NCBI GenBank assembly: GCA_963649365.1
Contig: CAVJHQ010000001.1
Location: 46,151-110,150, forward strand
Reading direction: 5' to 3'
DNA length: 64,000 bases
Origin: Paratractidigestivibacter sp963649365
Lineage (GTDB): Bacteria; Actinomycetota; Coriobacteriia; Coriobacteriales; Atopobiaceae
The notes under the pieces were generated by a model that saw only the letters and a program-made list of their open reading frames with translations, was not told the origin of the DNA and made no database searches. Position numbers and translations under genes: made by a program. Below are positions 19,618 to 26,845 of this stretch, in pieces (the first letter of the stretch is position 1; the number at the start of each line of letters is the position of its first letter).

Positions 19618-19641
19618 CGAATTTGGACGAATTTGAAATTC
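19618..19641 (+). promoter_or_regulatory. Putative operator upstream of the mannose PTS operon
   Basis: The direct repeat CGAATTTG occurs at 19618-19625 and 19628-19635. The second copy is part of a perfect palindrome, GAATTT-G-AAATTC, at 19629-19641. This AT-rich site lies just before the likely promoter, in an otherwise GC-rich region. The regulator is not identified. Confidence 0.5.
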
Positions 19642-19642
19642 T

Positions 19643-19673
19643 TTGCGCGTTTCTCTCTTCGGGAAGCTATAGT
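19643..19673 (+). promoter_or_regulatory. Promoter of the mannose PTS operon
   Basis: TATAGT at 19668-19673 with TTGCGC at 19643-19648 (19-bp spacing), about 105 bp before the start codon. No sigma-54 type GG/GC pair is seen. Confidence 0.45.
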
Positions 19674-19777
19674 TATGGACGATGTATGGAGCGAAGGCGT
19701 AGGAAACGTGGAGTGCGACCTGCCCCCGCTCGCTCATCGGTACGTGGGAGTCCGCAAAAAGGAAAGGGAGGTATGCG

Positions 19778-20773
19778 GTGGTTAGCATTGTCCTAGCCAG
19801 TCACGGGACGTTCTCCGAGGGCATCAAGATGTCCGGCCAGATGATCTTCGGCCCTCAGCCCGACGTCGAAGCCGTGACGCTCATGCCCGAGATGGGGCCT
19901 GACGACCTCAGGGCAAAGATTCTCGAGACCGTGGAGGGTTTCGAGGAGAAGGACCAGGTCCTCTTCCTGGTCGACCTTCAGGGCGGCACGCCCTGGAACC
20001 AGATCTCGCTGCTGCTCGAGGAGCCGGGCCACGAGAACTGGGTCGCCGTCGGCGGCATGAACCTGCCGATGGTCATCTCGGCCTACGGCGAGCGCATGGG
20101 GGTCGAGACGGCCGCCGAGGTCGCCAAGGCCATCTACCCGGAGGCCAAGGCCGGCGTGTGCGTCAAGCCGGAGTCCCTTGCCCCCGCCGACGCGGCTCCC
20201 GCCGCCGCGCCCGCGCCCGTCGCGCAGGGCGCCATCCCCGAGGGCACCGTCCTCGGCGACGGCCACATCAAGATCGCGCACGTGCGCATCGACACGCGAC
20301 TTCTTCACGGCCAGGTCGCCACGGCCCTCACCAAGTCGGTCGCTCCCGACCGCATCATCGTCGTCTCCGACGGCGTCGCGCACGACCAGCTGCGCAAGAC
20401 CATGATCGAGCAGGCGGCGCCTCCGGGAGTCCCCGCCAACGTCGTCCCCATCTCGAAGATGATCGAGGTCTTCAAGGACCCGCGCTTCGGCGCCACGAAG
20501 GCGATGCTGCTCTTCGAGAAGCCGCAGGACCTGCTCGAGGCCATCAAGGGCGGCGCGGACATCACGTCGATCAACATCGGCTCCATGGCCCACTCCGTCG
20601 GCAAGGTCGTCGTCACCAACGCCATCGCCATGGACCAGGCCGACCTGGAGTGCGTCGAGGCCCTTCACGACGCCGGCGTGTCCATCACCGCGCAGAAGGT
20701 CCCGTCCGACAAGGCCCTGAGCTACGACGAGCTCGTCCAGCAGGCCAAGGCCGCGCTCGCCGAAGCCAAGTAA
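19778..20773 (+). CDS. manX: PTS mannose/fructose/sorbose family EIIAB component
   Basis: A 331-residue fused IIA-IIB phosphotransferase, cytoplasmic and bound to the IIC-IID channel. IIA spans about residues 1-125, with the phosphorylated His9 in LASHGTF. A Pro/Ala linker runs to about 155. IIB follows, with phosphorylated His177 in RIDTRLLHGQV and the later VTNAIAMDQADLE. It passes phosphate from HPr to the incoming sugar. The start is GTG at 19778, with GGGAGG 6 nt upstream. It is the first gene of a four-gene operon. Mannose-class systems also take glucose, glucosamine and others, so the sugar is not fixed by sequence. Confidence 0.94.
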   Translation: MVSIVLASHGTFSEGIKMSGQMIFGPQPDVEAVTLMPEMGPDDLRAKILETVEGFEEKDQVLFLVDLQGGTPWNQISLLLEEPGHENWVAVGGMNLPMVISAYGERMGVETAAEVAKAIYPEAKAGVCVKPESLAPADAAPAAAPAPVAQGAIPEGTVLGDGHIKIAHVRIDTRLLHGQVATALTKSVAPDRIIVVSDGVAHDQLRKTMIEQAAPPGVPANVVPISKMIEVFKDPRFGATKAMLLFEKPQDLLEAIKGGADITSINIGSMAHSVGKVVVTNAIAMDQADLECVEALHDAGVSITAQKVPSDKALSYDELVQQAKAALAEAK

Positions 20774-20794
20774 CGTACGTAAGGAGGATGGGTC

Positions 20795-21610
20795 ATGAAC
20801 CCAGTCACGATTCTGCTCATCGTCATCGTTGCCTTCTTTGCCGGCATGGAGGGCATCCTCGACGAGTTCGAGTTCCACCAGCCGCTGGTGGCCTGCACCC
20901 TGATCGGCCTTGTGTCCGGTCACCTTACCGAGGGCGTCATGCTGGGCGGCTCGCTCCAGCTCATGGCGCTCGGTTGGGCCAACATCGGCGCCGCCGTCGC
21001 CCCTGACGCCGCCCTCGCCTCTGTCGCGTCGGCCATCCTGATGGTCCTGGGCCTGAACGGCGCCACCGACTCGAGCACCGCCATCAACACCGCCATCGCC
21101 GTGGCCGTGCCGCTGTCCGTCGCGGGCCTCTTCCTCACGATGATCTGCCGCACGCTCGCCACCGGCATCGCCCACATCATGGACGGAGCCGCCGAGAAGG
21201 GCGACTTCGGCGCCATCGAGCGTTGGCAGTACATCGCCATCGCCATGCAGGGCGTCCGCATCGCGGTCCCGGCCGCGTTCCTCTGCTTCATCCCGTCCGA
21301 CATCGTCACGAGCGCCCTCAACGCGATGCCCGCCTGGCTCTCCGGCGGCATGGCCGTCGGCGGCGGCATGGTCGCCGCGGTCGGCTACGCCATGGTCATC
21401 AACATGATGGCGACCAAGGAGGTCTGGCCGTTCTTCGTGCTCGGCTTCGTCCTGGCCGCCCTCTCCGAGCTCACCCTCATCGCGCTCGGCGCCATCGGCA
21501 TCTCGCTCGCCCTTCTCTACCTCGGCCTCAAGGACCTGGCCAAGCAGGGCGGCGGCTCGGGCGGCGGCTCGGGCGACCCGCTCGGCGACATCCTGAACGA
21601 CTACGAGTAG
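20795..21610 (+). CDS. manY: PTS mannose/fructose/sorbose family EIIC component
   Basis: A 271-residue membrane channel subunit. It begins with a hydrophobic helix and then GMEGILDEFEFHQPLVACTL, split across the first loop, followed by the family motif GGSLQLMALGWANIGAAVAPD near residues 50-70. About eight further hydrophobic stretches follow. The C-terminus is Gly/Ser-rich (GGGSGGGSG) and ends acidic. GGAGGATG lies before the ATG at 20795, 21 bp after the EIIAB stop. With EIID it forms the sugar-translocating pore and is also the known receptor class for several bacteriocins. Confidence 0.94.
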   Translation: MNPVTILLIVIVAFFAGMEGILDEFEFHQPLVACTLIGLVSGHLTEGVMLGGSLQLMALGWANIGAAVAPDAALASVASAILMVLGLNGATDSSTAINTAIAVAVPLSVAGLFLTMICRTLATGIAHIMDGAAEKGDFGAIERWQYIAIAMQGVRIAVPAAFLCFIPSDIVTSALNAMPAWLSGGMAVGGGMVAAVGYAMVINMMATKEVWPFFVLGFVLAALSELTLIALGAIGISLALLYLGLKDLAKQGGGSGGGSGDPLGDILNDYE

Positions 21611-21626
21611 GAAGGGAGCGATTCGA

Positions 21627-22547
21627 ATGGCAGAGAACAAAGTCACGCTTTCCAAGTCCGACCGCCAGGCGGTCTGCTTCCGCCACCAGTTCCTCCAGGG
21701 CTCCTGGAACTACGAGCGCATGCAGAACGGCGGCTGGTGCTATTCCATGATCCCCGCGATCAAGAAGCTCTACAGCGATCCCGAGGACCAGAAGGCCGCC
21801 CTTAAGCGTCACCTCGAGTTCTACAACACCCACCCCTACGTCTCGGCCCCCGTCATCGGCGTCACGCTCGCCCTCGAGGAGGAGCGCGCCAACGGCGCCA
21901 AGGTCGACGACGTCGCCATCCAGGGCGTCAAGGTCGGCATGATGGGCCCGCTCGCCGGCGTCGGCGACCCCGTCTTCTGGTTCACCCTCCGCCCGATCCT
22001 GGGAGCCCTCGGCGCCTCGCTCGCGCTCTCCGGCAACCTCCTCGGCCCGATCCTCTTCTTCGTGCTGTGGAACGTCATCCGCGTCGCCTTCCTCTGGTAC
22101 ACCCAGGAGTTCGGCTACAAGGTGGGCTCCTCCATCGCCAAGGACCTCTCCGGCGGCCTGATGGGCAAGGTCACCGAGGGCGCCTCCATCCTCGGCATGT
22201 TCATCATCGGCTCGCTGGTCGAGCGCTGGGTGTCCATCTCCTTCACCCCGGTCGTCTCGTCCGTCCAGCAGTCGGCCGGCGCCTTCATCGACTGGTCGAA
22301 CCTCTCGGCCGGCTCCGAGGGCATCAAGGAGGCCCTCACCATGTACTCCTCGATCGGCGCCACCGCGCTTGACGAGTACAAGGTCACCACGCTCCAGAGC
22401 AACCTCGACTCGCTCATCCCGGGCCTTGCCGCGGTGCTTCTCACCCTGCTGTGCTGCAAGCTCCTGAAGAAGAACGTGAGCCCGATCGCCATCATCCTCG
22501 CGCTCTTCGCGGTGGGCATCATCGGCCGCGTCGTCGGCTTCATGTAA
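21627..22547 (+). CDS. manZ: PTS mannose/fructose/sorbose family EIID component
   Basis: A 306-residue membrane subunit. Family features are FLQGSWNYERMQNGGWCYSM near residue 20, split from EFYNTHPYVSAPVIGVTLALEEE near 70, and the block KVGMMGPLAGVGDPVFWFT near 105-123. Several hydrophobic helices lie toward the C-terminus. GGAAGGGAG precedes the ATG at 21627, 16 bp after manY. With EIIC it makes the channel. A strong hairpin follows before the DUF956 gene. Confidence 0.94.
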   Translation: MAENKVTLSKSDRQAVCFRHQFLQGSWNYERMQNGGWCYSMIPAIKKLYSDPEDQKAALKRHLEFYNTHPYVSAPVIGVTLALEEERANGAKVDDVAIQGVKVGMMGPLAGVGDPVFWFTLRPILGALGASLALSGNLLGPILFFVLWNVIRVAFLWYTQEFGYKVGSSIAKDLSGGLMGKVTEGASILGMFIIGSLVERWVSISFTPVVSSVQQSAGAFIDWSNLSAGSEGIKEALTMYSSIGATALDEYKVTTLQSNLDSLIPGLAAVLLTLLCCKLLKKNVSPIAIILALFAVGIIGRVVGFM

Positions 22548-22574
22548 GATGTTCGCCTAGCAGACGCTACGCGC

Positions 22575-22616
22575 ACGGGCCGTACCCCGCCGCTGGGGTG
22601 CGGCCCGTCGTTGTAT
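22575..22616 (+). terminator. Hairpin between manZ and the DUF956 gene (partial terminator)
   Basis: A 14-bp stem with one G-U pair (22575-22588 with 22595-22608, 6-nt loop) is followed by CGTTGTAT, a weak U-tract. It may trim expression of the last operon gene. Confidence 0.6.
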
Positions 22617-22646
22617 CCCCGGCAAATCCTAAGGAGCGCCCTTTTC

Positions 22647-23021
22647 ATGGCTCAATCCCAGAACACCAGGGTCGAGTACTCGTCCAAGGCGAGCTCGCTC
22701 AACGGCCTCACCTCCCGCGGAGACGTCATGATCGGCGACCGCGCCTTCGAGTTCTACAACGAGCGCAACGTCGAGGACTTCATCCAGATCCCGTGGGACC
22801 AGGTCGACTACGTTGCCGCCGAGGTCCTGCCGGGAAAGAAGATCGCCCGCTTCGCCGTCTTCACCAAGGACAACGGCCACTACAGCTTCAGCACGCGCGA
22901 CAACAAGGCGGCGCTCAGGGCCGTCCGCGAGCACGTCCCGGCCGAGCGGCTCCAAAAGAGCCCGTCGCTTCTCGACGTCCTCAAGGCCGGTGTGCGGAGT
23001 CTGTTGCGTTTGGGGCGCTAG
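22647..23021 (+). CDS. DUF956 family protein (ManO-like)
   Basis: A 124-residue protein of the DUF956 family, known almost only from mannose-PTS operons, where it is called ManO. Conserved parts are SLNGLTSRGDVMIGDRAFEFYNERN, in two adjacent blocks, then DFIQIPWDQVDYVAAEV and FSTRDNKAALRAVREHV. It has no membrane segment. ATG 22647 follows AAGGAG at 22631-22636. It is suspected to modulate the PTS, but its biochemistry is not settled. It is the fourth gene of the operon, behind a hairpin that may lower its level. Confidence 0.85.
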   Translation: MAQSQNTRVEYSSKASSLNGLTSRGDVMIGDRAFEFYNERNVEDFIQIPWDQVDYVAAEVLPGKKIARFAVFTKDNGHYSFSTRDNKAALRAVREHVPAERLQKSPSLLDVLKAGVRSLLRLGR

Positions 23022-23039
23022 CCGGTCGGGTGCTATAAT
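23010..23039 (+). promoter_or_regulatory. efp promoter
   Basis: A consensus extended -10, TGCTATAAT, ends at 23039. TTGGGG at 23010-23015 stands 18 bp upstream of TATAAT (23034-23039). The leader is about 50 nt. Confidence 0.75.
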
Positions 23040-23094
23040 CTCGCAGATGTATGCAATGGGGCCCGATGGGGCCATGTGGAAAGAGAGTCGCTAG

Positions 23095-23661
23095 ATGCAG
23101 CAGATCAGCACCGCCGAGTTCAAGAACGGCATGGGCCTCAAGATCAAGGACAAGATCTTCACCCTCGTCGAGTTCCAGCACGTCAAGCCGGGCAAGGGCG
23201 GCGCTTTCGTCCGCTACAAGATCAAGGACCTGCGCTCCGGCCGCGTCATCGGCGACCAGACCTGCAACGCCGGCTCCAAGTTCGACTCCGTGATGCTCAC
23301 CACCAAGGAGATGCAGTACCTCTACAACGACGGCGACCACTACTACTTCATGGACATGGAGACCTACGACCAGATCCCCGTGCCCGTGGACTTCATCGGC
23401 GACAACGCCAAGTGGCTCAAGGAGAACGACACCTGCCTGCTCATGTACGCCGACGAGGACCTTCTCACCGTTCAGCCCCCGATGTTCATCGAGGTCGCCA
23501 TCACCGAGACCGACCCCGGCTTCAAGGGCGACACCGTCCAGGGCGGCTCCAAGCCCGCGACCGTCGAGACCGGCGCCGTCATCCAGGTTCCGCTGTACCT
23601 CAACGAGGGCGAGGTCATCAAGGTCGACACCCGCGAGGGCAAGTTCGTCTCCCGCGTCTAG
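23095..23661 (+). CDS. efp: Translation elongation factor P
   Basis: A 188-residue factor that relieves ribosome stalling at polyproline. Three beta-barrel domains are recognisable. The KOW-like N-domain has the loop VKPGKGGAF, whose Lys near residue 34 is the position modified in many bacteria. The middle OB domain contains MQYLYNDGDHYYFMD, and the C-terminal domain ends IQVPLYLNEGEVIKVDTREGKFVSR, read as two blocks. The start ATG at 23095 follows GAAAGAG. It leads the group efp-asp23-nusB-xseB-tlyA. Confidence 0.96.
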   Translation: MQQISTAEFKNGMGLKIKDKIFTLVEFQHVKPGKGGAFVRYKIKDLRSGRVIGDQTCNAGSKFDSVMLTTKEMQYLYNDGDHYYFMDMETYDQIPVPVDFIGDNAKWLKENDTCLLMYADEDLLTVQPPMFIEVAITETDPGFKGDTVQGGSKPATVETGAVIQVPLYLNEGEVIKVDTREGKFVSRV

Positions 23662-23684
23662 TTTCAGCGCGTTCCAGCATCCGC

Positions 23685-23709
23685 GCCGCCCCGCAGCAAG
23701 CGGGGCGGC
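23685..23709 (+). other. Hairpin between efp and the Asp23 gene
   Basis: GCCGCCCCGC at 23685-23694 pairs with GCGGGGCGGC at 23700-23709 around AGCAA. There is no U-tract, so it is more likely a processing or mRNA-stability stem than a full terminator. Confidence 0.6.
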
Positions 23710-23730
23710 CTACCGTCAGAGGGGGTAACC

Positions 23731-24093
23731 ATGGCAGAGAGCGAGCTCTCCGTCTCCGGCATCGGCATCTCTAAGAGCGTGGTCTCGACCATCGTCAGCC
23801 TGGCCGCCAAGCGCGTTCCCGGCGTCGCTTCCGTTGGGGGCAACGACATCGCGTCGAGCCTGATCTCGGTCTTCACCAGCCGCACCGTCTCCCCGGAGGC
23901 CGCCGTCGAGTCCTTCGTCGAGGACGACGCCCTTCACGTTGTCGTGCACCTGGCCGTCTTCTACGGCTACCCCTTCACCAAGCTCGCCGCCGACGTGCGC
24001 GAGGCCGTGGCCCAGGCCGTGACCGAGCAGATCGGCGTCGACGCCGCGGCGGTGGACGTCTGCATCGACAGCCTCGTCTTCCCGAAGGAGTAG
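23731..24093 (+). CDS. Asp23/Gls24 family envelope stress response protein
   Basis: A 120-residue Asp23/Gls24 (DUF322) protein. It opens with a strand and helix containing ISKSVVSTIVSLAAKRVPGV. The conserved HVVVHLAVFYGYPFTKLA block and the helix VREAVAQAVTEQIGV follow. In staphylococci Asp23 is a membrane-associated alkaline-shock protein. A copy just before nusB is common in Gram-positives. ATG 23731 follows GAGGGGG. The gene ends one base before the GTG of nusB, so the two are coupled. Confidence 0.9.
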   Translation: MAESELSVSGIGISKSVVSTIVSLAAKRVPGVASVGGNDIASSLISVFTSRTVSPEAAVESFVEDDALHVVVHLAVFYGYPFTKLAADVREAVAQAVTEQIGVDAAAVDVCIDSLVFPKE

Positions 24094-24094
24094 C

Positions 24095-24733
24095 GTGGCA
24101 GTTCGATTCGGAGGGCGCACGCGCGCCCGCAGCCAGGCGCTGCAGCTCATGTTCCAGGCCGAGGCGGCCGGCCGCACCGTGCCCGAGGTCCTCGAGGGCG
24201 AGTACGCGCTCGACAACGGGCCCCTGCGCGAGTTCGGTCGCGAGCTCGCCGTCGGGTGCGACGGGGTCCGCCACGACCTCGACGCCATCATCGCCACGAG
24301 GTCGAAGGAGTGGTCCATCAACCGCATGCCCTCGGTCGACCGCAATCTCCTGCGCCTCTCGCTCTACGAGATGATCTATGTCCCCGAGGTCGACGTCCCC
24401 GTCGCCATCAACGAGGTCGTCGAGCTTGCCAAGGCTTACGGCACCGACGAGTCCGCGCGCTTCATCAACGGCGTTCTCGGCCGCGTCGCCGACGACATCG
24501 AGGCCGGCGTCGACGTGGTCGCGCGCGCCCATGAGGACCTGGCTGCCCGCGGCGAGTCTTCCGCCGACGTCCAGTACGCCCTCGAGGGCGGCAAGAACGA
24601 CGTTTGGGAGGAGCCGGAGGAGGACTTCGAGCCGCTGCCGTTCGGCGCCGGCATGGAGGACGAGCTTACCGGCGGCATCTGGTATGTCGAGGGCCCCGGC
24701 ACCATCGAGAACGACGACGAGGAAGACTGGTAA
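24095..24733 (+). CDS. nusB: Transcription antitermination factor NusB, with acidic C-terminal extension
   Basis: A 212-residue protein that with NusE (S10) binds boxA RNA in rRNA operons. The NusB helix bundle covers about residues 6-140: RTRARSQALQLMFQAE at the start, WSINRMPSVDRNLLRLSLYEM in the middle, and VAINEVVELAKAYG with RFINGVLGRVADD at the end. About 70 further residues, very acidic (EEPEEDFEPL, ENDDEEDW), are beyond the family's usual 130-150. The start is GTG at 24095, after GAAGGAG. The stop overlaps the xseB ATG by one base. Confidence 0.94.
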   Translation: MAVRFGGRTRARSQALQLMFQAEAAGRTVPEVLEGEYALDNGPLREFGRELAVGCDGVRHDLDAIIATRSKEWSINRMPSVDRNLLRLSLYEMIYVPEVDVPVAINEVVELAKAYGTDESARFINGVLGRVADDIEAGVDVVARAHEDLAARGESSADVQYALEGGKNDVWEEPEEDFEPLPFGAGMEDELTGGIWYVEGPGTIENDDEEDW

Positions 24734-25050
24734 TGGCCCGGGTCGACACCTCGAAGTACCAGACCTTCCCCCAGATCACCGAGCGCCTCGACGACATCGT
24801 GGCGCAGGTGCGCGACAAGGACATCTCGCTCGAGCGCTCGCTCGACCTCTTCGACGAGGCCATCGCGCTCGGGTCCAAGGCCGTCGATATGGTCGACGCC
24901 ACGGACTTCTCGCCCGAGGAGGCGGCGCAGCTCGAAGAGCAGGCCGAGGCCAAGGGCGGGCAGGACGGCGAGGCCGACGGCGCCGACTCGGCCGTCCGTG
25001 CCGAGGACGGCGACGGCCTCGAGGCCGCCGCGACCAAGGAAAACGAATAG
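24733..25050 (+). CDS. xseB: Exodeoxyribonuclease VII small subunit
   Basis: A 105-residue protein. The first ~75 residues form the helical XseB domain (FPQITERLDDIVAQV, ISLERSLDLFDEAI). The remainder is an acidic Glu/Asp/Gly tail. XseB binds several copies to one XseA to degrade single-stranded DNA. No xseA lies in this window, although the two usually sit together, so the large subunit must be encoded elsewhere or be missing. The ATG at 24733 shares a base with the nusB stop, and its TAG stop shares a base with the tlyA GTG. Confidence 0.85.
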   Translation: MARVDTSKYQTFPQITERLDDIVAQVRDKDISLERSLDLFDEAIALGSKAVDMVDATDFSPEEAAQLEEQAEAKGGQDGEADGADSAVRAEDGDGLEAAATKENE

Positions 25051-25781
25051 TGGCCAAGAAGCGCCGCCTCGACGAGGAGCTCGTCGAGCAGGGTTTCTTC
25101 GCAAGCAAAGACGAGGCCTTGCGCGCCGTGATGGCGGGCGAGGTCTCGACTTCTGACCGTCGGATGACCTCGGCGGGCGAGCGCGTGGCCGCCGGCATCC
25201 CGCTGCACGTGCGCGGCCGCGGCGCGTTCGTGAGCCGAGGCGGCCTCAAGCTCGAGCGGGGCCTCGAGCGCTTCGGCGTCGACCCCTCCGGCCTTGACTG
25301 CCTCGACGTCGGCTGCTCCACGGGCGGCTTCACCGACTGCCTGCTGCGGCACGGCGCGGCCCGCGTGATCTCCGTCGACGTCGGCTACGCGCAGTTCGAC
25401 TGGGGCCTTAGGCAAGACGGGCGCGTGCGGCTCCTCGAGCGCACGAACATCGTCGACGTCCCCGGCATCGTCGGCGCGGGATGCGTCGACCTCGCGGTCT
25501 GCGACGTGTCGTTCACCTCGGTGACGAGCGTGCTGCCCGCCGTGTTGGAGCTCCTGCGCCCGGACGGCGCGTTTCTCACCCTGGTCAAGCCGCAGTTCGA
25601 GGCCCCGCGCGAGGACGTGGGGGCCGGCGGAGTCGTCCGCGACCAGGCCGTGCGCGACGCGGCGGTCGCTCGCGTTCGCGCGGCCTTCGAGGAGCGCGGG
25701 CTCACGGTCGAGGGCGTCTGCGAGAGCCCCATCCACGGCGCCAAGGGCAACGTCGAGTATCTTCTCCTCGGCATCCGCTGA
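25050..25781 (+). CDS. tlyA: TlyA family rRNA 2'-O-methyltransferase
   Basis: A 243-residue S4-FtsJ protein. The S4 RNA-binding domain lies at about 1-60 (RLDEELVEQGFFASKDEALRAVMAGEV). The Rossmann methyltransferase follows: SAM motif CLDVGCSTGGFTDCLL near 87, acidic SVDVGYAQFDW near 112, and LVKPQFE near 182 with the family Lys. TlyA methylates 16S C1409 and/or 23S C1920 and affects capreomycin sensitivity. The start is GTG 25050, overlapping the xseB stop by one base. The tlyA-nadK-recN order is conserved in many Gram-positives. Confidence 0.93.
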   Translation: MAKKRRLDEELVEQGFFASKDEALRAVMAGEVSTSDRRMTSAGERVAAGIPLHVRGRGAFVSRGGLKLERGLERFGVDPSGLDCLDVGCSTGGFTDCLLRHGAARVISVDVGYAQFDWGLRQDGRVRLLERTNIVDVPGIVGAGCVDLAVCDVSFTSVTSVLPAVLELLRPDGAFLTLVKPQFEAPREDVGAGGVVRDQAVRDAAVARVRAAFEERGLTVEGVCESPIHGAKGNVEYLLLGIR

Positions 25782-25788
25782 CCTGTTT

Positions 25789-25923
25789 CCCCAAGTTCGG
25801 AAGGCTTCCAAACTCGCGCGGCGTTCTGGCCCGCGGTGTCTCGGGCCTTTTACCTGCGGATATAGAGAAATGAACTAAGTTCTGCAAGCTCCCCGAAGTT
25901 TGGAAGCCTTCCGAACTTCGGGG
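25789..25923. repeat. 135-bp element with palindromic inverted ends (MITE- or REP-pair-like)
   Basis: The left end (25789-25814) begins CCCCAAGTTCGGAAGG. The reverse complement of the right end (25891-25923) begins CCCCGAAGTTCGGAAGG and continues with the same CTTCCAAACT; the two differ by one base over about 26. Each end is also a palindrome in itself; the right one has 16-bp arms with one mismatch around a single base. The inside is less GC-rich than its surroundings and holds a terminator. No transposase and no obvious target duplication is visible. Confidence 0.65.
25828..25852 (+). terminator. Terminator after tlyA
   Basis: GGCCCG at 25828-25833 pairs with CGGGCC at 25842-25847 and is followed by TTTTA. 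Confidence 0.6.
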
Positions 25924-25946
25924 AGGGGCGGCGACGGGGCGGGTGA

Positions 25947-25952
25947 TAGAAT
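25947..25952 (+). promoter_or_regulatory. -10 element for nadK-recN
   Basis: TAGAAT at 25947-25952, preceded by TGA as an extended -10, lies 35 bp before the nadK start. The palindromic right end of the repeat element covers the -35 side. Confidence 0.55.
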
Positions 25953-25987
25953 CGAACAAGGATTCCAAACCTGAGGAGCGATGCCGC

Positions 25988-26842
25988 GTGAAGGTGCTCA
26001 TTGTCCCCAACTATTCCCGGGAGCCCGCCGTCGAGGATGCCCGGAAGCTCGATTCCTGGCTCGATGACCAGGGGATCGAGGCCAAGTGGGCCCACGACCA
26101 GAAGCTGTTTCCCAACCGCATGACCGATGCCTCGGACTGCGGCCTGGTGGTCTCTCTCGGCGGCGACGGCACGCTGCTGCGCGCCGCCCGCATCGTCGGC
26201 TACGCCGGCGTCCCCATCCTCGGCATCTCCTACGGCCACCTCGGCTTCCTTACCTGCGCGGGTCCCGAGGGCCTGCTGAGCACGGTCGAGGACGCGCTGG
26301 CGGGCGAGCTTCACATGAGCCACCGCGCCACGCTCGACGTCGAGTCCGAGTTCCTGCGCCCCGACGGCTCCACGTACACGGTCCACAGCTTCTCGCTCAA
26401 CGACTTCGCCGTCTCGCGCGGCGGCCGCGGCGACATGGTCGAGTTCGACGTCTCCGTGTCCGGCAAGAAGATCGACCGGCTGCGCGGCGACGGCTTCGTC
26501 GTCTCCACCGCCACGGGCTCCACGGGCTATGCGCTCGCCGCCGGCGGGCCTATCGTCACCCCGGAGTTCACGGGCATGGTCTGCGTGCCCATCGCGCCGC
26601 ACAAGATCATGGCGCGCGCCTTCCTCACGGCGCCCTCCGACGTGGTGGAGATCGTCATGAGCCCCGAGCGCCCGGTCGAGCGCCGCTTCTTCGCCGACGG
26701 GCAGCCCGTGGGGCCCGGCGACGCCGGATGGGCCAGCTGCGCCCGGATCCGCCGCGGGCCCGGGGACGTGATCTTGCTCGAGCGGAGCGCCCAGAGCTTC
26801 TACGACTCCGTCTCGCGCGTGTTCTACGGGGCGGGAAGGTAA
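25988..26842 (+). CDS. nadK: NAD kinase
   Basis: A 284-residue NAD(+)/NADH kinase that makes NADP. The catalytic motif GGDGTLL is near residue 56, followed by GVPILGISYGHLGFL. The conserved NDFAVSRG and the glycine-rich TATGSTGYALAAGGP near 178, with PIAPHKIMAR after it, form the active site. The GTG at 25988 has GAGGAG 9 nt upstream. The ATG at 25981 is out of frame, and the frame's upstream GTG lies inside the promoter. Four bp separate it from recN. Confidence 0.95.
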   Translation: MKVLIVPNYSREPAVEDARKLDSWLDDQGIEAKWAHDQKLFPNRMTDASDCGLVVSLGGDGTLLRAARIVGYAGVPILGISYGHLGFLTCAGPEGLLSTVEDALAGELHMSHRATLDVESEFLRPDGSTYTVHSFSLNDFAVSRGGRGDMVEFDVSVSGKKIDRLRGDGFVVSTATGSTGYALAAGGPIVTPEFTGMVCVPIAPHKIMARAFLTAPSDVVEIVMSPERPVERRFFADGQPVGPGDAGWASCARIRRGPGDVILLERSAQSFYDSVSRVFYGAGR

Positions 26843-26845
26843 TCC

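Noticed and set aside
19675..19785. A 36-codon frame before the mannose PTS EIIAB gene, as a possible leader peptide
   Set aside because: The ATG has no ribosome site and sits only about two bases after the likely -10, and no codon run or attenuator suggests a leader role.
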